Source of the DNA: Sulfonitrofixus sp039714575
GTDB taxonomy: Bacteria > Campylobacterota > Campylobacteria > Campylobacterales > Sulfurimonadaceae
Reading direction: 5' to 3'
NCBI GenBank assembly: GCA_039714575.1
Contig: JBDLJE010000012.1
Location: 1-42,219 of the forward strand
DNA: 42,219 nucleotides
Both the position numbers and the translations under genes were made by a program. Shown here piece by piece: positions 6,216-14,802 of this stretch. Each line of letters starts with the position of its first letter. Position 1 is the stretch's first letter. The notes below the pieces were generated by a model. The model ran no database searches and was not told the origin of the DNA. It saw nothing but the letters and a program-made list of their open reading frames with translations.

Positions 6216-7661
6216 TTAACTCACTCTCTTTCTGGAGAGATGCAGACCCCACACAACTGCAAAGTTGATGCCAAGCGCGAGCACCCCGGCATGGAAGCCG
6301 AACGGTTTGGACGGCAGCGGCGTCAGTAAGAAGAGCAGCGTTATGCCGACACCGACCAGAAGTCCCGCCAGGACATCTTTGGTGCGCAGCTCTTTGACAT
6401 GGAGACCCAGCATAACGGCAGGGGCGATCTGGGCGAGGATCTCCAGCTTTATCTGTATAAGCCACCAGATCGTTGAGGGCAGATAGATGGCAAGGTAGAC
6501 CATCAGGGCCATCATCACCCACGAAAAGAGTTTGCCGACATAGGTCAGCTCTTTTTCACTCGCCTCTTTGCGGCGGCGGTGGTAGATGTCCTGGGTAAAG
6601 AGCGAGGCGATGGCGAGCATGGCCGAGTCCACCGTACTCATAATGGCGGCGATGGCCGCGGCGATAAAGAGGGTCAGAACATAGCTCATCCCCTCGATGT
6701 GGGTCAGTTTGGAGAGCATCAGCAAGATGATCTGCTCGCTGCCCGTCTTGTCCAGACCGCTAAAGTGCGCCGAACCGACGATGGCGATGACAAGCAGAGG
6801 AAGCGTCGTCAAAAACGGCATGACGACCATAAGCTGGAACGAACGTTTCAGCGTCGCTTCGTTCTTGGCGGTAAAGATACGCTGTATCGCCTGCGGGTAG
6901 AGCGAGATACCGAAAAAGATCAGTATCAGTATGGAGACCCAGCGCACCTGTTCGTCAATGGAGATGGCGCGGAACAGGTCGCTTCCTGCCGCTTTAAGCA
7001 GGGTCTCGTTGTCGACCAGCGAGCCGTACTGCACCCAGATGACCGCGAAGATGATGATGACCCCGACAAAGAGCAGCACACCCTGAATAGCGTCGGTCCA
7101 CGCCACCGAGCGCATGCCGCCAAGGGTCTCGTAGATCACCATGATGATCGCCATGGCGATGATCCCCTCGGCAAAACCTACACTGCCGTCCGTGACCACG
7201 TTGATGATGTAGCCGATGGCTTTGAGGTTGGTGAGCATGTAGTTGGAGAGGGCGAAGATGCCGATACCGACGACAAGGTAGGTCAAGACGTTGGAGTTGT
7301 AGCGAAAATGGATGTAGTCGCCGACCGTGATAAACCCCTCTCTCTTGGCCAGCGGGTAGAGCTTGGGCGCATAGAGCAGATAGCCCGCGACAATGGCGAT
7401 CATAAAGGTGACGGCGACGAGAAAGAACCACCCCTGCCTGTAGGCGCTGCCGGCAAAACCGATAAGCGAGTTGCCGCTGTACTGTGTGGCGTACATGGTC
7501 AAAAAGAGGATCCCCACACCGAAGCCGCTGCCGCCGAGGTAGAAGTCCTTCATGCTCGACTCTTTTGAGGCGATCTTGCCCGCCACACCGACAAGGATGA
7601 GCGAAAGCAGGTAGAGCCCGATAAAGATCATACCGCCCGTTGTTAAAAAAGTGCCGCTCAT
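6216..7661 (-). CDS. Sodium:solute symporter (SSS family), monocarboxylate-type candidate
   Basis: 481 residues of the SSS family, with roughly 12-13 hydrophobic segments from residue 10 to the end. Diagnostic stretches are QYSGNSLIGFAGSAYRQGW, FITVGDYIHFRYNS, YETLGGMRSVAWTDAIQG and AAIAAIMSTVDSAMLAIASL (the last lines the sodium site in this family). The start overlaps the stop of a 54-residue membrane protein upstream, the arrangement seen for MctP (with a DUF3311 partner) and related carboxylate permeases. With alanine dehydrogenase and a 2-oxoacid dehydrogenase nearby, import of a small monocarboxylate or alanine is plausible; the substrate is inference. Confidence 0.85.
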   Translation of the reverse strand: MSGTFLTTGGMIFIGLYLLSLILVGVAGKIASKESSMKDFYLGGSGFGVGILFLTMYATQYSGNSLIGFAGSAYRQGWFFLVAVTFMIAIVAGYLLYAPKLYPLAKREGFITVGDYIHFRYNSNVLTYLVVGIGIFALSNYMLTNLKAIGYIINVVTDGSVGFAEGIIAMAIIMVIYETLGGMRSVAWTDAIQGVLLFVGVIIIFAVIWVQYGSLVDNETLLKAAGSDLFRAISIDEQVRWVSILILIFFGISLYPQAIQRIFTAKNEATLKRSFQLMVVMPFLTTLPLLVIAIVGSAHFSGLDKTGSEQIILLMLSKLTHIEGMSYVLTLFIAAAIAAIMSTVDSAMLAIASLFTQDIYHRRRKEASEKELTYVGKLFSWVMMALMVYLAIYLPSTIWWLIQIKLEILAQIAPAVMLGLHVKELRTKDVLAGLLVGVGITLLFLLTPLPSKPFGFHAGVLALGINFAVVWGLHLSRKRVS

Positions 7662-7822
7662 TTAAGCGTCTCCCACTCTTTTTCGATGACAACGATGATG
7701 ATGAGCGCCAAAAGCACCGTCGCTCCAAGCGAGCCGTAGACCCAGAGCGGGATAGCGAAAAGCGGCGTGCTGCTTAAAAAAGGGATCGTTAAAAAGAGAG
7801 CGAAAAAAGCATATTTGAACAC
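7658..7822 (-). CDS. Small two-helix membrane partner of the symporter (DUF3311-like)
   Basis: 54 residues from a GTG at 7822-7820 with AAGG eight bases upstream; the longer frame reaching 8053 runs through amrS and is not real at its N-terminus. It has two hydrophobic segments (YAFFALFLTIPFLSS and GSLGATVLLALIIIVV) and ends in the charged IEKEWETLK. The ATGA overlap with the symporter start shows co-translation. Size and placement fit the small subunits (DUF3311, YhdT, DUF485 types) that accompany SSS permeases; DUF3311 is my best guess. Confidence 0.7.
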   Translation of the reverse strand: MFKYAFFALFLTIPFLSSTPLFAIPLWVYGSLGATVLLALIIIVVIEKEWETLK

Positions 7823-7850
7823 AAAAAGACCTTGGAAAATAAAGTGCGCT

Positions 7851-7856
7851 ATTATA
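7851..7856 (-). promoter_or_regulatory. Putative -10 box for the small-subunit/symporter pair
   Basis: Minus-strand TATAAT (in TTTTGCTATAATAGC) lies about 30 bases before the GTG start at 7822, between amrS and this pair. No good -35 was seen. Confidence 0.4.
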
Positions 7857-7880
7857 GCAAAAGGTCGCAGGGTGAACGGG

Positions 7881-8906
7881 TTAGTGCCAAACCCCTTCCA
7901 GCCGGTAGCCGCAGTGCGGGCAGCTGCCGTTTTCGTCGAGTCTGTTGGTGACGTACTGGCCGATGTGTCCGCGGCGGTCAATGACCCGCTCTTTACAGCC
8001 GGGACAGTACGTGGACTCGTGGTCTTCGTCGTCGATGTTGCCGACATAGACATATTTCAGCCCCTCTTCCTGGGCTATCTTGTACGCTCTGAGCAGAGTC
8101 GAGCTTGGTGTTCTTGGGACGTCCTGCATCTTGTACATCGGGTGGAAGGCTGAAAGATGCCATGGGATGGCAGGGTCCAGGTCTGCAATGAATTTGGCGA
8201 TGTTTCTGATCTCTTCGTTAGAGTCGTTCTTTCCGGGGATGAGCAGGGTCGTTATCTCGATCCAGATCCCTTTTTCATGGGCGTGCTTGACCGCTTCGAG
8301 TACCGGCTTGAGCCTGGCGCCGCAGATCTCTTTGTAGAACTCGTCGGTAAAGCCCTTGATGTCGATGTTCATGCCGTCGATGTAGGGAGCCAGCAGGTCG
8401 ATGGCTTTCTTGGTCTCATAGCCGCTGGTGACATAGATGTTTTTGAGCCCTTTTTCGTGGGCCAGTTTGGCCGTGTCGTAGGTGTACTCAAAAAAGACGA
8501 TGGGTTCGTTGTAGGTGTAGGCGATGGAGTCACATTCGTACTCTAAAGCAAGCTCGACGATGCGCTCCGGCGGGAGCTCCTGCCCGATGATCTCGTGGCC
8601 ATGCTCTTTTGGGTATTGGGAGATGTCGGCATTCTGGCAGAAGGTACAGGAGAAGTTGCATCCTACCGTTCCGACTGAGAAGGCACGACTTTGGGGCAGA
8701 AAATGGAACATCGGTTTCTTCTCGACCGGGTCGACGTTGACCGCGGCGGCCAGTCCATAGACCAGCAGTCTGAGTTCACCCTCTTCGACCTTTCTAACTC
8801 CACAGATACCGTACTCACCTTCGTCAAGTTTACACGACTGTGCACAGGCCTGACATAACACCTTCCCGCTGCCGAGTTTTTTACTTAACCATGCTAATTC
8901 TGACAT
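7881..8906 (-). CDS. amrS: AmrS, radical SAM enzyme of the AmmeMemoRadiSam system
   Basis: 341 residues. The radical SAM cluster motif is C83-NFS-C87-TF-C90, in GTVGCNFSCTFCQN. An N-terminal cysteine set (C18, C21, C25, C35) and a C-terminal zinc-ribbon-like pair (CPGC...CPHC, about 305-335) flank it, the architecture of AmrS proteins. Other family stretches are VEKKPMFHFLP, DSIAYTYNEPIVFFEY, NIDIKGF and WHLSAFHPMYKM. The reaction is not established; the family is defined by association with Memo-like and AMMECR1 proteins, and both partners are encoded 11 kb away (19933-21289). A strong AAGGAG precedes the ATG. Confidence 0.93.
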   Translation of the reverse strand: MSELAWLSKKLGSGKVLCQACAQSCKLDEGEYGICGVRKVEEGELRLLVYGLAAAVNVDPVEKKPMFHFLPQSRAFSVGTVGCNFSCTFCQNADISQYPKEHGHEIIGQELPPERIVELALEYECDSIAYTYNEPIVFFEYTYDTAKLAHEKGLKNIYVTSGYETKKAIDLLAPYIDGMNIDIKGFTDEFYKEICGARLKPVLEAVKHAHEKGIWIEITTLLIPGKNDSNEEIRNIAKFIADLDPAIPWHLSAFHPMYKMQDVPRTPSSTLLRAYKIAQEEGLKYVYVGNIDDEDHESTYCPGCKERVIDRRGHIGQYVTNRLDENGSCPHCGYRLEGVWH

Positions 8907-8985
8907 CTTATTCTCCTTTTTGAACTCCCTCTCTATTAATAATACCTCAGACTATCTTACATCGACAACAAAAAAACAGACTACT

Positions 8986-9702
8986 TTATGATGCAGTCAG
9001 ATCGACAACCCAGGCATCAGGTATCTGCCGGGCAATAGTTTCGCAGGCCAGATTGCACCAGCTCCTTGTCCGCTCCAAAATAGCCGAGTCACAGCTCACG
9101 ACGATCTGCTCACTCTTGCTGATCAGGGCATCAGTCTGGTCGGTGAGTTCTGCTTCAAAAGGCCAGTCATGCTCTTGGGCAATGTCACGTACCAGGCCCG
9201 CCACTCTGCCGCTGTTGGAGACCGGCCGGTCAAAGAGCCAGAGTACCTTTTCAGGCGACACCTGTTCAAGGGTTTTACCGATAAGCTCGATAGCCGGCCT
9301 CGTCTCTGCCACGATCTTGTACGAACCGTATACGCTGGAGAGGTCCCGACAGCAGCCGTCCAGCCCCTTAAAGATCACACCGCCGCCGAGGGCTGTCTCT
9401 ATCGTGATAAGCAGGTTGAAGCCGTCGATAAGAAGGGTTCTCTCTTTCAGGGCAGTAAGAGCAAGCCGTTTTTCCTGCCGCTTTACAATCTGTTCATCGG
9501 CACAGACAACACGCGCAATAGCCATCCGCTGACGGGAGGTGAGCTGATAGCGGTCGCCGACAAGGTCGCACGACGCGCTCATCGCATACCCGCGGCTCAG
9601 AAGCCATGAGAGTTCATTGACAGCTGTTGTGAGTCTGCCGAGCTGCTCTGCGGCAAAACATTTGGCATCTTGCGGATTGGCTCCGCGGTGTCTTTCGGAC
9701 AT
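8986..9702 (-). CDS. DUF434/DUF5616 protein
   Basis: 238 residues. The N-terminal part (about 15-70) has the DUF434 pattern LTTAVNELSWLLSRGY and LVGDRYQLTSRQRMAI. The rest (LLIDGFNLLITIETALGGG, then a GLDGCCRDLSSVYGSY stretch, WLFDRPVSNSGR, DALISKSEQIVVSCDSAIL) matches the DUF5616 part usually fused to it. The LLIDGFNLL and late acidic D-A-L / SCDSAIL pattern resembles PIN/NYN-type nuclease folds, which is speculation. It lies between amrS and a membrane hydrolase on the same strand. Function unknown. Confidence 0.75.
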   Translation of the reverse strand: MSERHRGANPQDAKCFAAEQLGRLTTAVNELSWLLSRGYAMSASCDLVGDRYQLTSRQRMAIARVVCADEQIVKRQEKRLALTALKERTLLIDGFNLLITIETALGGGVIFKGLDGCCRDLSSVYGSYKIVAETRPAIELIGKTLEQVSPEKVLWLFDRPVSNSGRVAGLVRDIAQEHDWPFEAELTDQTDALISKSEQIVVSCDSAILERTRSWCNLACETIARQIPDAWVVDLTAS

Positions 9703-9743
9703 GATCTAACTCCATATGCGGTGGCGTAACGATACTAACACAT

Positions 9744-10532
9744 CTACTCACCGCTTGTTATAAAGGCTGTTATAGTGCTCTTATACTCAGGATCCAGGTG
9801 GACACTGTTGTGCCCGCCGCTGAGCGAGACGAAGGCCACCTCTGTTTTGGTAAACGCTTTGACAAGGTTCTCGGTGCTCTCAGAAGGGATGATCTCATCA
9901 TCGGCTGCGGCCACGATCAGTGTCGGTATGGTGATCTCAGGTGCCATGCCGGCAGCGTCCAGCCGCTCCTGCAAGATAAGGTCTATCGGAAAGATCGGGT
10001 AGAACTTTTTACCGACGTTCACAGCACTGTCAAAAGGGGTGACGAGAAGAAGTTTATCGATGTCGCGTTTGGTGGCAAGATGGGTGGCGACCGCCCCGCC
10101 GATGCTGCGACCCATCACCGAGACCGAGCTGTGCTGTTTGCCGAAGTGGTCGTAGGTCAGCAGAGCGTCACTCTGGAACCCCTCTTCACTTGGCGAACCG
10201 CTGCTGCCGCCGTAACCGCGGTAGTTGACAAGGTAGGCCGTACGCTCAGGAAACATCACCCTGAAGTCGTCGATGTTGTAGGCAACATTCTCGGCATTGC
10301 CGCCGAAGTAGATAAGCGCCTCCCTCTTGCCCGGGTTGAGTATCCAGACCTTGATGCGTACGTCACCCCTGTCGAGCGTAGCCTGAGCCACACCCGGGAC
10401 CTTCACCTCAGAGGTCGGATAGTAGATCATCTGACGCTGAAAGGTAAAAAATGAAAAACAGACCGCCGAATAGGCGATGATCAATACCGCTACTACTGAA
10501 ACCATATCTTTGTCACTTTTTGGGATCTTCAT
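9744..10532 (-). CDS. Membrane-anchored alpha/beta hydrolase (ABHD13/Bem46-like)
   Basis: 262 residues: an N-terminal membrane anchor (about 10-30) followed by an alpha/beta hydrolase domain. The nucleophile elbow is G141-R-S143-I-G145; acid candidates are D211/D212 in AAADDEIIP and the catalytic His is H241 in GGHNSVH. YFGGNAENVA and NYRGYGGSSGSPSEEG are typical of the ABHD12/13-Bem46 group. The active site faces either the cytoplasm or periplasm depending on anchor orientation. Substrate unknown; esterase or thioesterase activity is likely. Divergent from alanine dehydrogenase. Confidence 0.82.
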   Translation of the reverse strand: MKIPKSDKDMVSVVAVLIIAYSAVCFSFFTFQRQMIYYPTSEVKVPGVAQATLDRGDVRIKVWILNPGKREALIYFGGNAENVAYNIDDFRVMFPERTAYLVNYRGYGGSSGSPSEEGFQSDALLTYDHFGKQHSSVSVMGRSIGGAVATHLATKRDIDKLLLVTPFDSAVNVGKKFYPIFPIDLILQERLDAAGMAPEITIPTLIVAAADDEIIPSESTENLVKAFTKTEVAFVSLSGGHNSVHLDPEYKSTITAFITSGE

Positions 10533-10618
10533 CTAACTATTATGCCCGATTGGGTTTGCCTAATGCAAGCCTTTGTGGTGTATTATTAATGAGATATATG
10601 CGGCACAAGGAGCGGAAA

Positions 10619-11728
10619 ATGACGGTTGGTATTCCCAAAGAGGTGAAAACAGATGAGTTTCGTGTTGGTGCGACACCGTTTAATGTAGCGACTCTTATAG
10701 ATGACGGACACACTGTTTTAGTGCAGAGCGGTGCCGGAGAGGGGAGCGGTTTCGACGATACACTCTACCGTGACGCCGGTGCCGAAATAGCGGAGAGTGC
10801 CGAAGAGCTCTATGCCAGAGCGACGCTGATCGTCAAGGTAAAAGAGCCGCAGCCCTCCGAGTACGATCTGCTGAACGAACGCCACACCCTCTTTTGCTAC
10901 CTCCACCTCGCACCGATGCCGGAGCTGGTCTCCCTGCTCGCCGAAAAAAAAGTCTGTGCAATCGCCTATGAGACCGTAACCCTGGGAAGAGAGCTTCCGC
11001 TGCTTAAGCCGATGAGCGAGATCGCCGGGAAGATGGCACCCTCTGTTGCATCGCACCACCTCAGCCGCTACCAGGGCGGCGAAGGTGTCTTGATGGGCGG
11101 TGCTGTCGGGGTGGCACCGGCAAATGTCCTGATCATCGGTGCCGGCAATGCCGGGTTTAACGCGGCTAAAATAGCCGTCGGTATGGGTGCGGATGTGACG
11201 GTGCTGAACCGTTCCGCACCCAAACTGGTACTGCTGCAGAAGGTACTTCCCAGCGCTAAGACTGCCATCTACTCTCCGGCGGCACTTCGTGAACTGCTGC
11301 CGGATTCGGACGTTATTATCAGCACCGTGTTGATCCACGGCGGTGCCACGACGCCAAAATTGATAACGCGTGATATGCTGAGGACAATGAAAAAAGGAAG
11401 TATTCTGGTCGATATTACGATCGATCAGGGCGGCATTGCCGAGAGTTCACGGCCAACGACCCACACAGACCCTATCTTTGTCGAAGAGGGGGTGCTGCAC
11501 TACTGTGTGGCCAATATGCCCGGAGCATATCCGAAGACTGCTACGGTCGCTCTGACCAATGCCACCCTTCCTTACATCAGAAAGCTGGCCAAGCAGGGAA
11601 GCAGAGATGCCGTTAAATATGATACTGCTCTCTCGCTTGGCGTCAACCTCTTTAATGGAGCAGTGACCAATCCCGCCGTTGCCGAAACACTCAACCTGGA
11701 GTTCAAAGCGCTCAAGACACTGCTATAG
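10619..11728 (+). CDS. ald: Alanine dehydrogenase
   Basis: 369 residues, the normal length for alanine dehydrogenase (L-alanine + NAD+ to pyruvate + NH4+ + NADH). The start at 10619 gives the conserved opening MTVGIPKEVKTDEFRVGATP and has AAGGAG at 10607-10612; the frame extends 33 codons upstream but without a ribosome site. NAD-binding Rossmann stretch: IIGAGNAGFNAAKIAVGMGA; substrate-side stretches YLHLAPM and MSEIAGKMA are present. Minor difference: the glycine-rich loop reads GAGNAG where most have GGGVVG. It converges on lpd with a six-base tail overlap. It could feed pyruvate to the adjacent dehydrogenase complex. Confidence 0.93.
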   Translation: MTVGIPKEVKTDEFRVGATPFNVATLIDDGHTVLVQSGAGEGSGFDDTLYRDAGAEIAESAEELYARATLIVKVKEPQPSEYDLLNERHTLFCYLHLAPMPELVSLLAEKKVCAIAYETVTLGRELPLLKPMSEIAGKMAPSVASHHLSRYQGGEGVLMGGAVGVAPANVLIIGAGNAGFNAAKIAVGMGADVTVLNRSAPKLVLLQKVLPSAKTAIYSPAALRELLPDSDVIISTVLIHGGATTPKLITRDMLRTMKKGSILVDITIDQGGIAESSRPTTHTDPIFVEEGVLHYCVANMPGAYPKTATVALTNATLPYIRKLAKQGSRDAVKYDTALSLGVNLFNGAVTNPAVAETLNLEFKALKTLL

Positions 11729-13069
11729 ATACGTTACGATCTCCGAGACACTCGGATGGGCATGGATCACACTCTTTAGCTCATACGCCGTAAGTTTTTT
11801 CTCCACCGCCAGCACCATCTCATGAATGATCTCCGTTGCTTCGACACCGATGATGGAAGCACCGAGTACCACTCCGCTCTCAGCACAGACGATCAGCTTC
11901 GCAAACCCGGCGTCATCGCCTTCGATCTTCGCCTTGGCATTGGTCTTGAAAAAGGCTTTTTTGATCTCAACGGCACGCCCCTGCTCTTCAGCCTCTTTCT
12001 CTCTCAGGCCGCAGCTGGCAACTGCAGGATCGGTAAAGATAGTTGAGGGCGTGACATGCGTATTGACGGCCGCTTTGGCGCTGATGATGTTTTGCGCGGC
12101 GATCCTGGCTTCGGCATAAGCCGTATGGGCAAAGGCCGGTGTATCGATGCAATCCCCGACGGCATAGATCTGCTTCTGTGTTGTCTGAAACGAGCCATTG
12201 ACCAAGATAAAACCCTTCTCATCTTTCTCAACTCCGGCATTTTCAGGATGAAGCCCATCACTGTAGGGGAGACGACCGGCTGCACAGAGCAGCAGTTCGC
12301 TCTGGATAGACTCTTCTGCCTCTGCCTCAATGAGCAGTTCTACTCCCTCTTCATTCACCTCTGCCTTTTTAACAGCTGCAGAGGTGACAACCCTGATGTT
12401 GCGTTTTTTAAAGGCTCTGAGCAGCGCCTTGGCAACATCTTCATCTTCTGCAGAGAGCAGCTGAGAGCCGCGTGCTATCAATGTCACCTCCACACCGAAA
12501 GCGCTGAAGAAGGTCGCAAATTCGCAGCCGATAGGCCCGCCGCCGACAATGGTGATCGATGCCGGCAGAGATGTCAGTTCAAACACCTCTCTGCTGGAGA
12601 TAATGCGCTTGCCGTCGAGCGGCAGCTGCGGTACCTCTCTCACCTGTGAACCCGTCGCGATAATGCAGTTGTGAAAGCTGATCGTCTCGCCTGAGACCTC
12701 AAGGCTGTTGGCATCTATAAACTGCGCAGAGCCATAAAAAGTCTCAACCCCTGCCTGTTCCAGCAGCCATACGACACCCGAACGGATCTCATCTTTCAGC
12801 GACACGGTCTTCTTCCCAAGCCGTGTCATGTCCAGCCCCTTGAACTCCAACGCCACACCGCAGTCACTGAAATGGGAGGCCCGGGCAACATATTCGGCGC
12901 TCTGAAGATAGGCTTTGGCAGAGATGCACCCCTCGTTCAGACAGGTCCCGCCGATGCGCTCTTTGTCTCTGTCGATCAGCAGGGTTTTCACACCTGCTTC
13001 GGCCAGCTTCAGTGCCGCTTCATACCCTCCTGGACCTGCTCCGATCACCACTGTTTCGTACTTTTTCAT
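11723..13069 (-). CDS. lpdA: Dihydrolipoyl dehydrogenase (E3)
   Basis: 448 residues, pyridine nucleotide-disulfide oxidoreductase family. FAD-binding GAGPGGYEAALKLAEAG at 10-26; redox-active disulfide C43-x4-C48; NAD-binding GGGPIGCEFATFFSAFG; second FAD loop YAVGDCIDTP; catalytic base region H436-A-H438-P-S-V-S-E443 at the C-terminus. It re-oxidises dihydrolipoamide on E2 using NAD+. The redox motif is unusual (GGTCLNEGCISAKAYL against the common GGTCLNVGCIPSKALL), suggesting a divergent, perhaps dedicated, E3. The gene overlaps lipA by four bases, forming an operon lipM-like/lipA/lpd. Confidence 0.92.
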   Translation of the reverse strand: MKKYETVVIGAGPGGYEAALKLAEAGVKTLLIDRDKERIGGTCLNEGCISAKAYLQSAEYVARASHFSDCGVALEFKGLDMTRLGKKTVSLKDEIRSGVVWLLEQAGVETFYGSAQFIDANSLEVSGETISFHNCIIATGSQVREVPQLPLDGKRIISSREVFELTSLPASITIVGGGPIGCEFATFFSAFGVEVTLIARGSQLLSAEDEDVAKALLRAFKKRNIRVVTSAAVKKAEVNEEGVELLIEAEAEESIQSELLLCAAGRLPYSDGLHPENAGVEKDEKGFILVNGSFQTTQKQIYAVGDCIDTPAFAHTAYAEARIAAQNIISAKAAVNTHVTPSTIFTDPAVASCGLREKEAEEQGRAVEIKKAFFKTNAKAKIEGDDAGFAKLIVCAESGVVLGASIIGVEATEIIHEMVLAVEKKLTAYELKSVIHAHPSVSEIVTYL

Positions 13070-13923
13070 GTCGCCTCCAGATATTCATGCGCCATATAGC
13101 TGCTGCGGGTATAGGGCGAACTTTTGATGTAGTCAAATCCCATCTGCATCCCAAGCTCTCGAAAGAGTTCGAACCGCTCCGGCCTGACATACTCCACAAC
13201 GGTCTCATGATGGTTCGAAGGGGCCAGGTACTGACCGATACTGAGATACCGGCAGCCGACATCCAGAAGCTCCTGCATCAGACTTATCACCTCTTCATCA
13301 CACTCGCCAAAACCGAGCATAATGCCGCTTTTGGTTCTGACAGAGGGGTTCAGAGAGGAGAGCATCTTGAGTACCCCAAGAGAGCGTTCATACACGGCCC
13401 CCTTTCGTACATGATAGAGGCGCGGCACCGTCTCCAGATTGTGCCCGATGATCTCGGCGCCGCTCTTGGCCACCTCTGTCAGTGCCGCCTCGTTCTCCTG
13501 CAGATCAGGGATCAACAGCTCCACGGTAATGGTATCGTCGACCGCTTTGATAGCGCGTACTGTTTCGCAAAAGTGTGATGCACCGCCGTCACTCAGGTCA
13601 TCACGGGTGGAGCTGGTAATGACCACATGCCGAAGTCCAAGCTGCTGAACTGTTTTAGCCACATTTTCGGGTTCATCTTTATCAAGTCCCATCGGTCTTC
13701 CTCTGGTGACCGCACAGAAGGTACAGGCGCGTGTACAGATGTTGCCAAGGATCATGAAGGTGGCCTGCTTCTGGCGAAAACATTCGCTGATATTGGGACA
13801 CATCGCCTCTTCGCAGACCGTATGAAGATGGCCTTCTGCAAACAGTGCCTCCATCTCTTTATGGGTGCTCGGTGTGATCTTTTTACGCAGCCACTCCGGT
13901 TTATGCACGATTTTGTTCTGCAT
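13066..13923 (-). CDS. lipA: Lipoyl synthase
   Basis: 285 residues from the ATG at 13923, which gives MQNKIVHKPEWLRKK, the normal LipA opening. Both iron-sulfur clusters are accounted for: auxiliary C37-x4-C42-x5-C48 and radical SAM C63-x3-C67-x2-C70. The conserved C-terminal RSSY, whose serine ligates the auxiliary cluster, is present in YTRSSYMAHEY. It inserts two sulfurs into protein-bound octanoyl groups. It sits between the octanoyl/lipoyl transferase gene (23-bp overlap) and lpd (4-bp overlap), so lipoyl attachment, sulfur insertion and lipoamide re-oxidation are co-expressed. Confidence 0.95.
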   Translation of the reverse strand: MQNKIVHKPEWLRKKITPSTHKEMEALFAEGHLHTVCEEAMCPNISECFRQKQATFMILGNICTRACTFCAVTRGRPMGLDKDEPENVAKTVQQLGLRHVVITSSTRDDLSDGGASHFCETVRAIKAVDDTITVELLIPDLQENEAALTEVAKSGAEIIGHNLETVPRLYHVRKGAVYERSLGVLKMLSSLNPSVRTKSGIMLGFGECDEEVISLMQELLDVGCRYLSIGQYLAPSNHHETVVEYVRPERFELFRELGMQMGFDYIKSSPYTRSSYMAHEYLEAT

Positions 13924-14695
13924 CGAGATTCCACCTTTGCTGACTGTATTTGCGCGCCAGAAGCTCCTCGGCACGCTGTTTTTCCGAGAGACACAGGGTG
14001 TCCGGCATAACACTCACGTCAAATGTTTCACTGAACGCCTCTTTAACCAAGAGGGCAAGCTCTTCATAGGCCACCGTACTGCCCAGCCGCTCAAGTGTTG
14101 CCGCACGCGCCAAACCGGACTCCCCAAAAAAGAGCGGTGCGAAACGCGATTCATCCACACTTATAGGGATAGTCCCGTGCTGAAACAGAGCGTGGCGGGT
14201 ATGACGCTGGGCATTGCCGCCCATTTTTCTGCCCTCTATCACAATGTCATAGGCCTCATTGTCTGCCAGGCAGATGTCGGACCTTTCGCCTTCGAGCTGC
14301 AGCTCATGGGCAAAGTGGGCACTCTGACCCAGCTTTTCATAAAGAGAGATAAGAAACCTGCAGAGGTAGCGGTAACTCTCTTTCACCCCTCTGTTTTTCA
14401 GCTGTTTTCGTGGCAGGATAAGTGTATAGGAGAGATCGTCGCCATGCACCAGCACACCGCCTCCTGTCATACGGCGTACACAAGCAAGTTTCTGCTGCTC
14501 CAGCCTCTCCAGATCCACACTTTTGAGAATGCTCGAAAACCGTCCAAGACTAAGCGCCGGCTCCCATCCATAGAGTCTAAGGATCGGGAGGTCATCCTCT
14601 CTGAAACCCTCCAGCAATGCTTCATCCAGTGCCATATTCCACTGAGCAGATCCAATTCCGCTCTCGATGAGTCGCCACGTTTTTGTTCTGATCAT
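13901..14695 (-). CDS. Octanoyl/lipoyl transferase (LipM-like, or LplA-type ligase)
   Basis: 264 residues of the BPL/LplA/LipB fold, starting at the ATG at 14695, which has GAGG just upstream (an earlier ATG at 14713 lacks a site). Visible motifs: RRMTGGGVLVHGDDLSYTL (74-92) and E-G-R-K157-M-G-G-N-A-Q. There is no C-terminal accessory domain as in E. coli LplA. Cys142 lies 15 residues before Lys157, where I recall Bacillus LipM octanoyltransferases carrying their catalytic Cys150. That favours octanoyl-ACP:protein octanoyltransferase over an ATP-dependent ligase, and fits the ACP gene across the divergent promoter. The alignment is from memory, so the ligase reading remains possible. Confidence 0.8.
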   Translation of the reverse strand: MIRTKTWRLIESGIGSAQWNMALDEALLEGFREDDLPILRLYGWEPALSLGRFSSILKSVDLERLEQQKLACVRRMTGGGVLVHGDDLSYTLILPRKQLKNRGVKESYRYLCRFLISLYEKLGQSAHFAHELQLEGERSDICLADNEAYDIVIEGRKMGGNAQRHTRHALFQHGTIPISVDESRFAPLFFGESGLARAATLERLGSTVAYEELALLVKEAFSETFDVSVMPDTLCLSEKQRAEELLARKYSQQRWNLDAEQNRA

Positions 14696-14802
14696 AATTA
14701 CCTCTTTAGTCATTGTTTCATAAGGAATCTAAAATACACTTTATATTATGATTGAGTTATATACGTACCCCCACCTGAAACAGACTTTTTGAAGGATGCA
14801 AG
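14696..14802. promoter_or_regulatory. Divergent promoter region of the two lipoyl/2-oxoacid dehydrogenase operons
   Basis: 107 AT-rich bases between the starts of the lipM-like gene (leftward) and the acyl-CoA synthetase gene (rightward), containing the run TTTATATTATGATTGAG that could serve as -10 material for either direction. I could not fix a -35 or a clear operator, but all eight flanking genes must be driven from here or from internal sites. Confidence 0.4.

Noticed and set aside
6579..7568. 329-codon plus-strand frame opposite the symporter
   Set aside because: Highly charged, repetitive D/H/G/R-rich translation typical of an antisense frame to a membrane protein gene.
10520..10618. 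Longer N-terminus for alanine dehydrogenase
   Set aside because: Upstream codons are unconserved, and AAGGAG fixes the start at 10619.
13865..14755. 296-codon plus-strand frame opposite lipA/lipM-like
   Set aside because: Overlaps two genes with complete catalytic motifs on the other strand and has no domain of its own.
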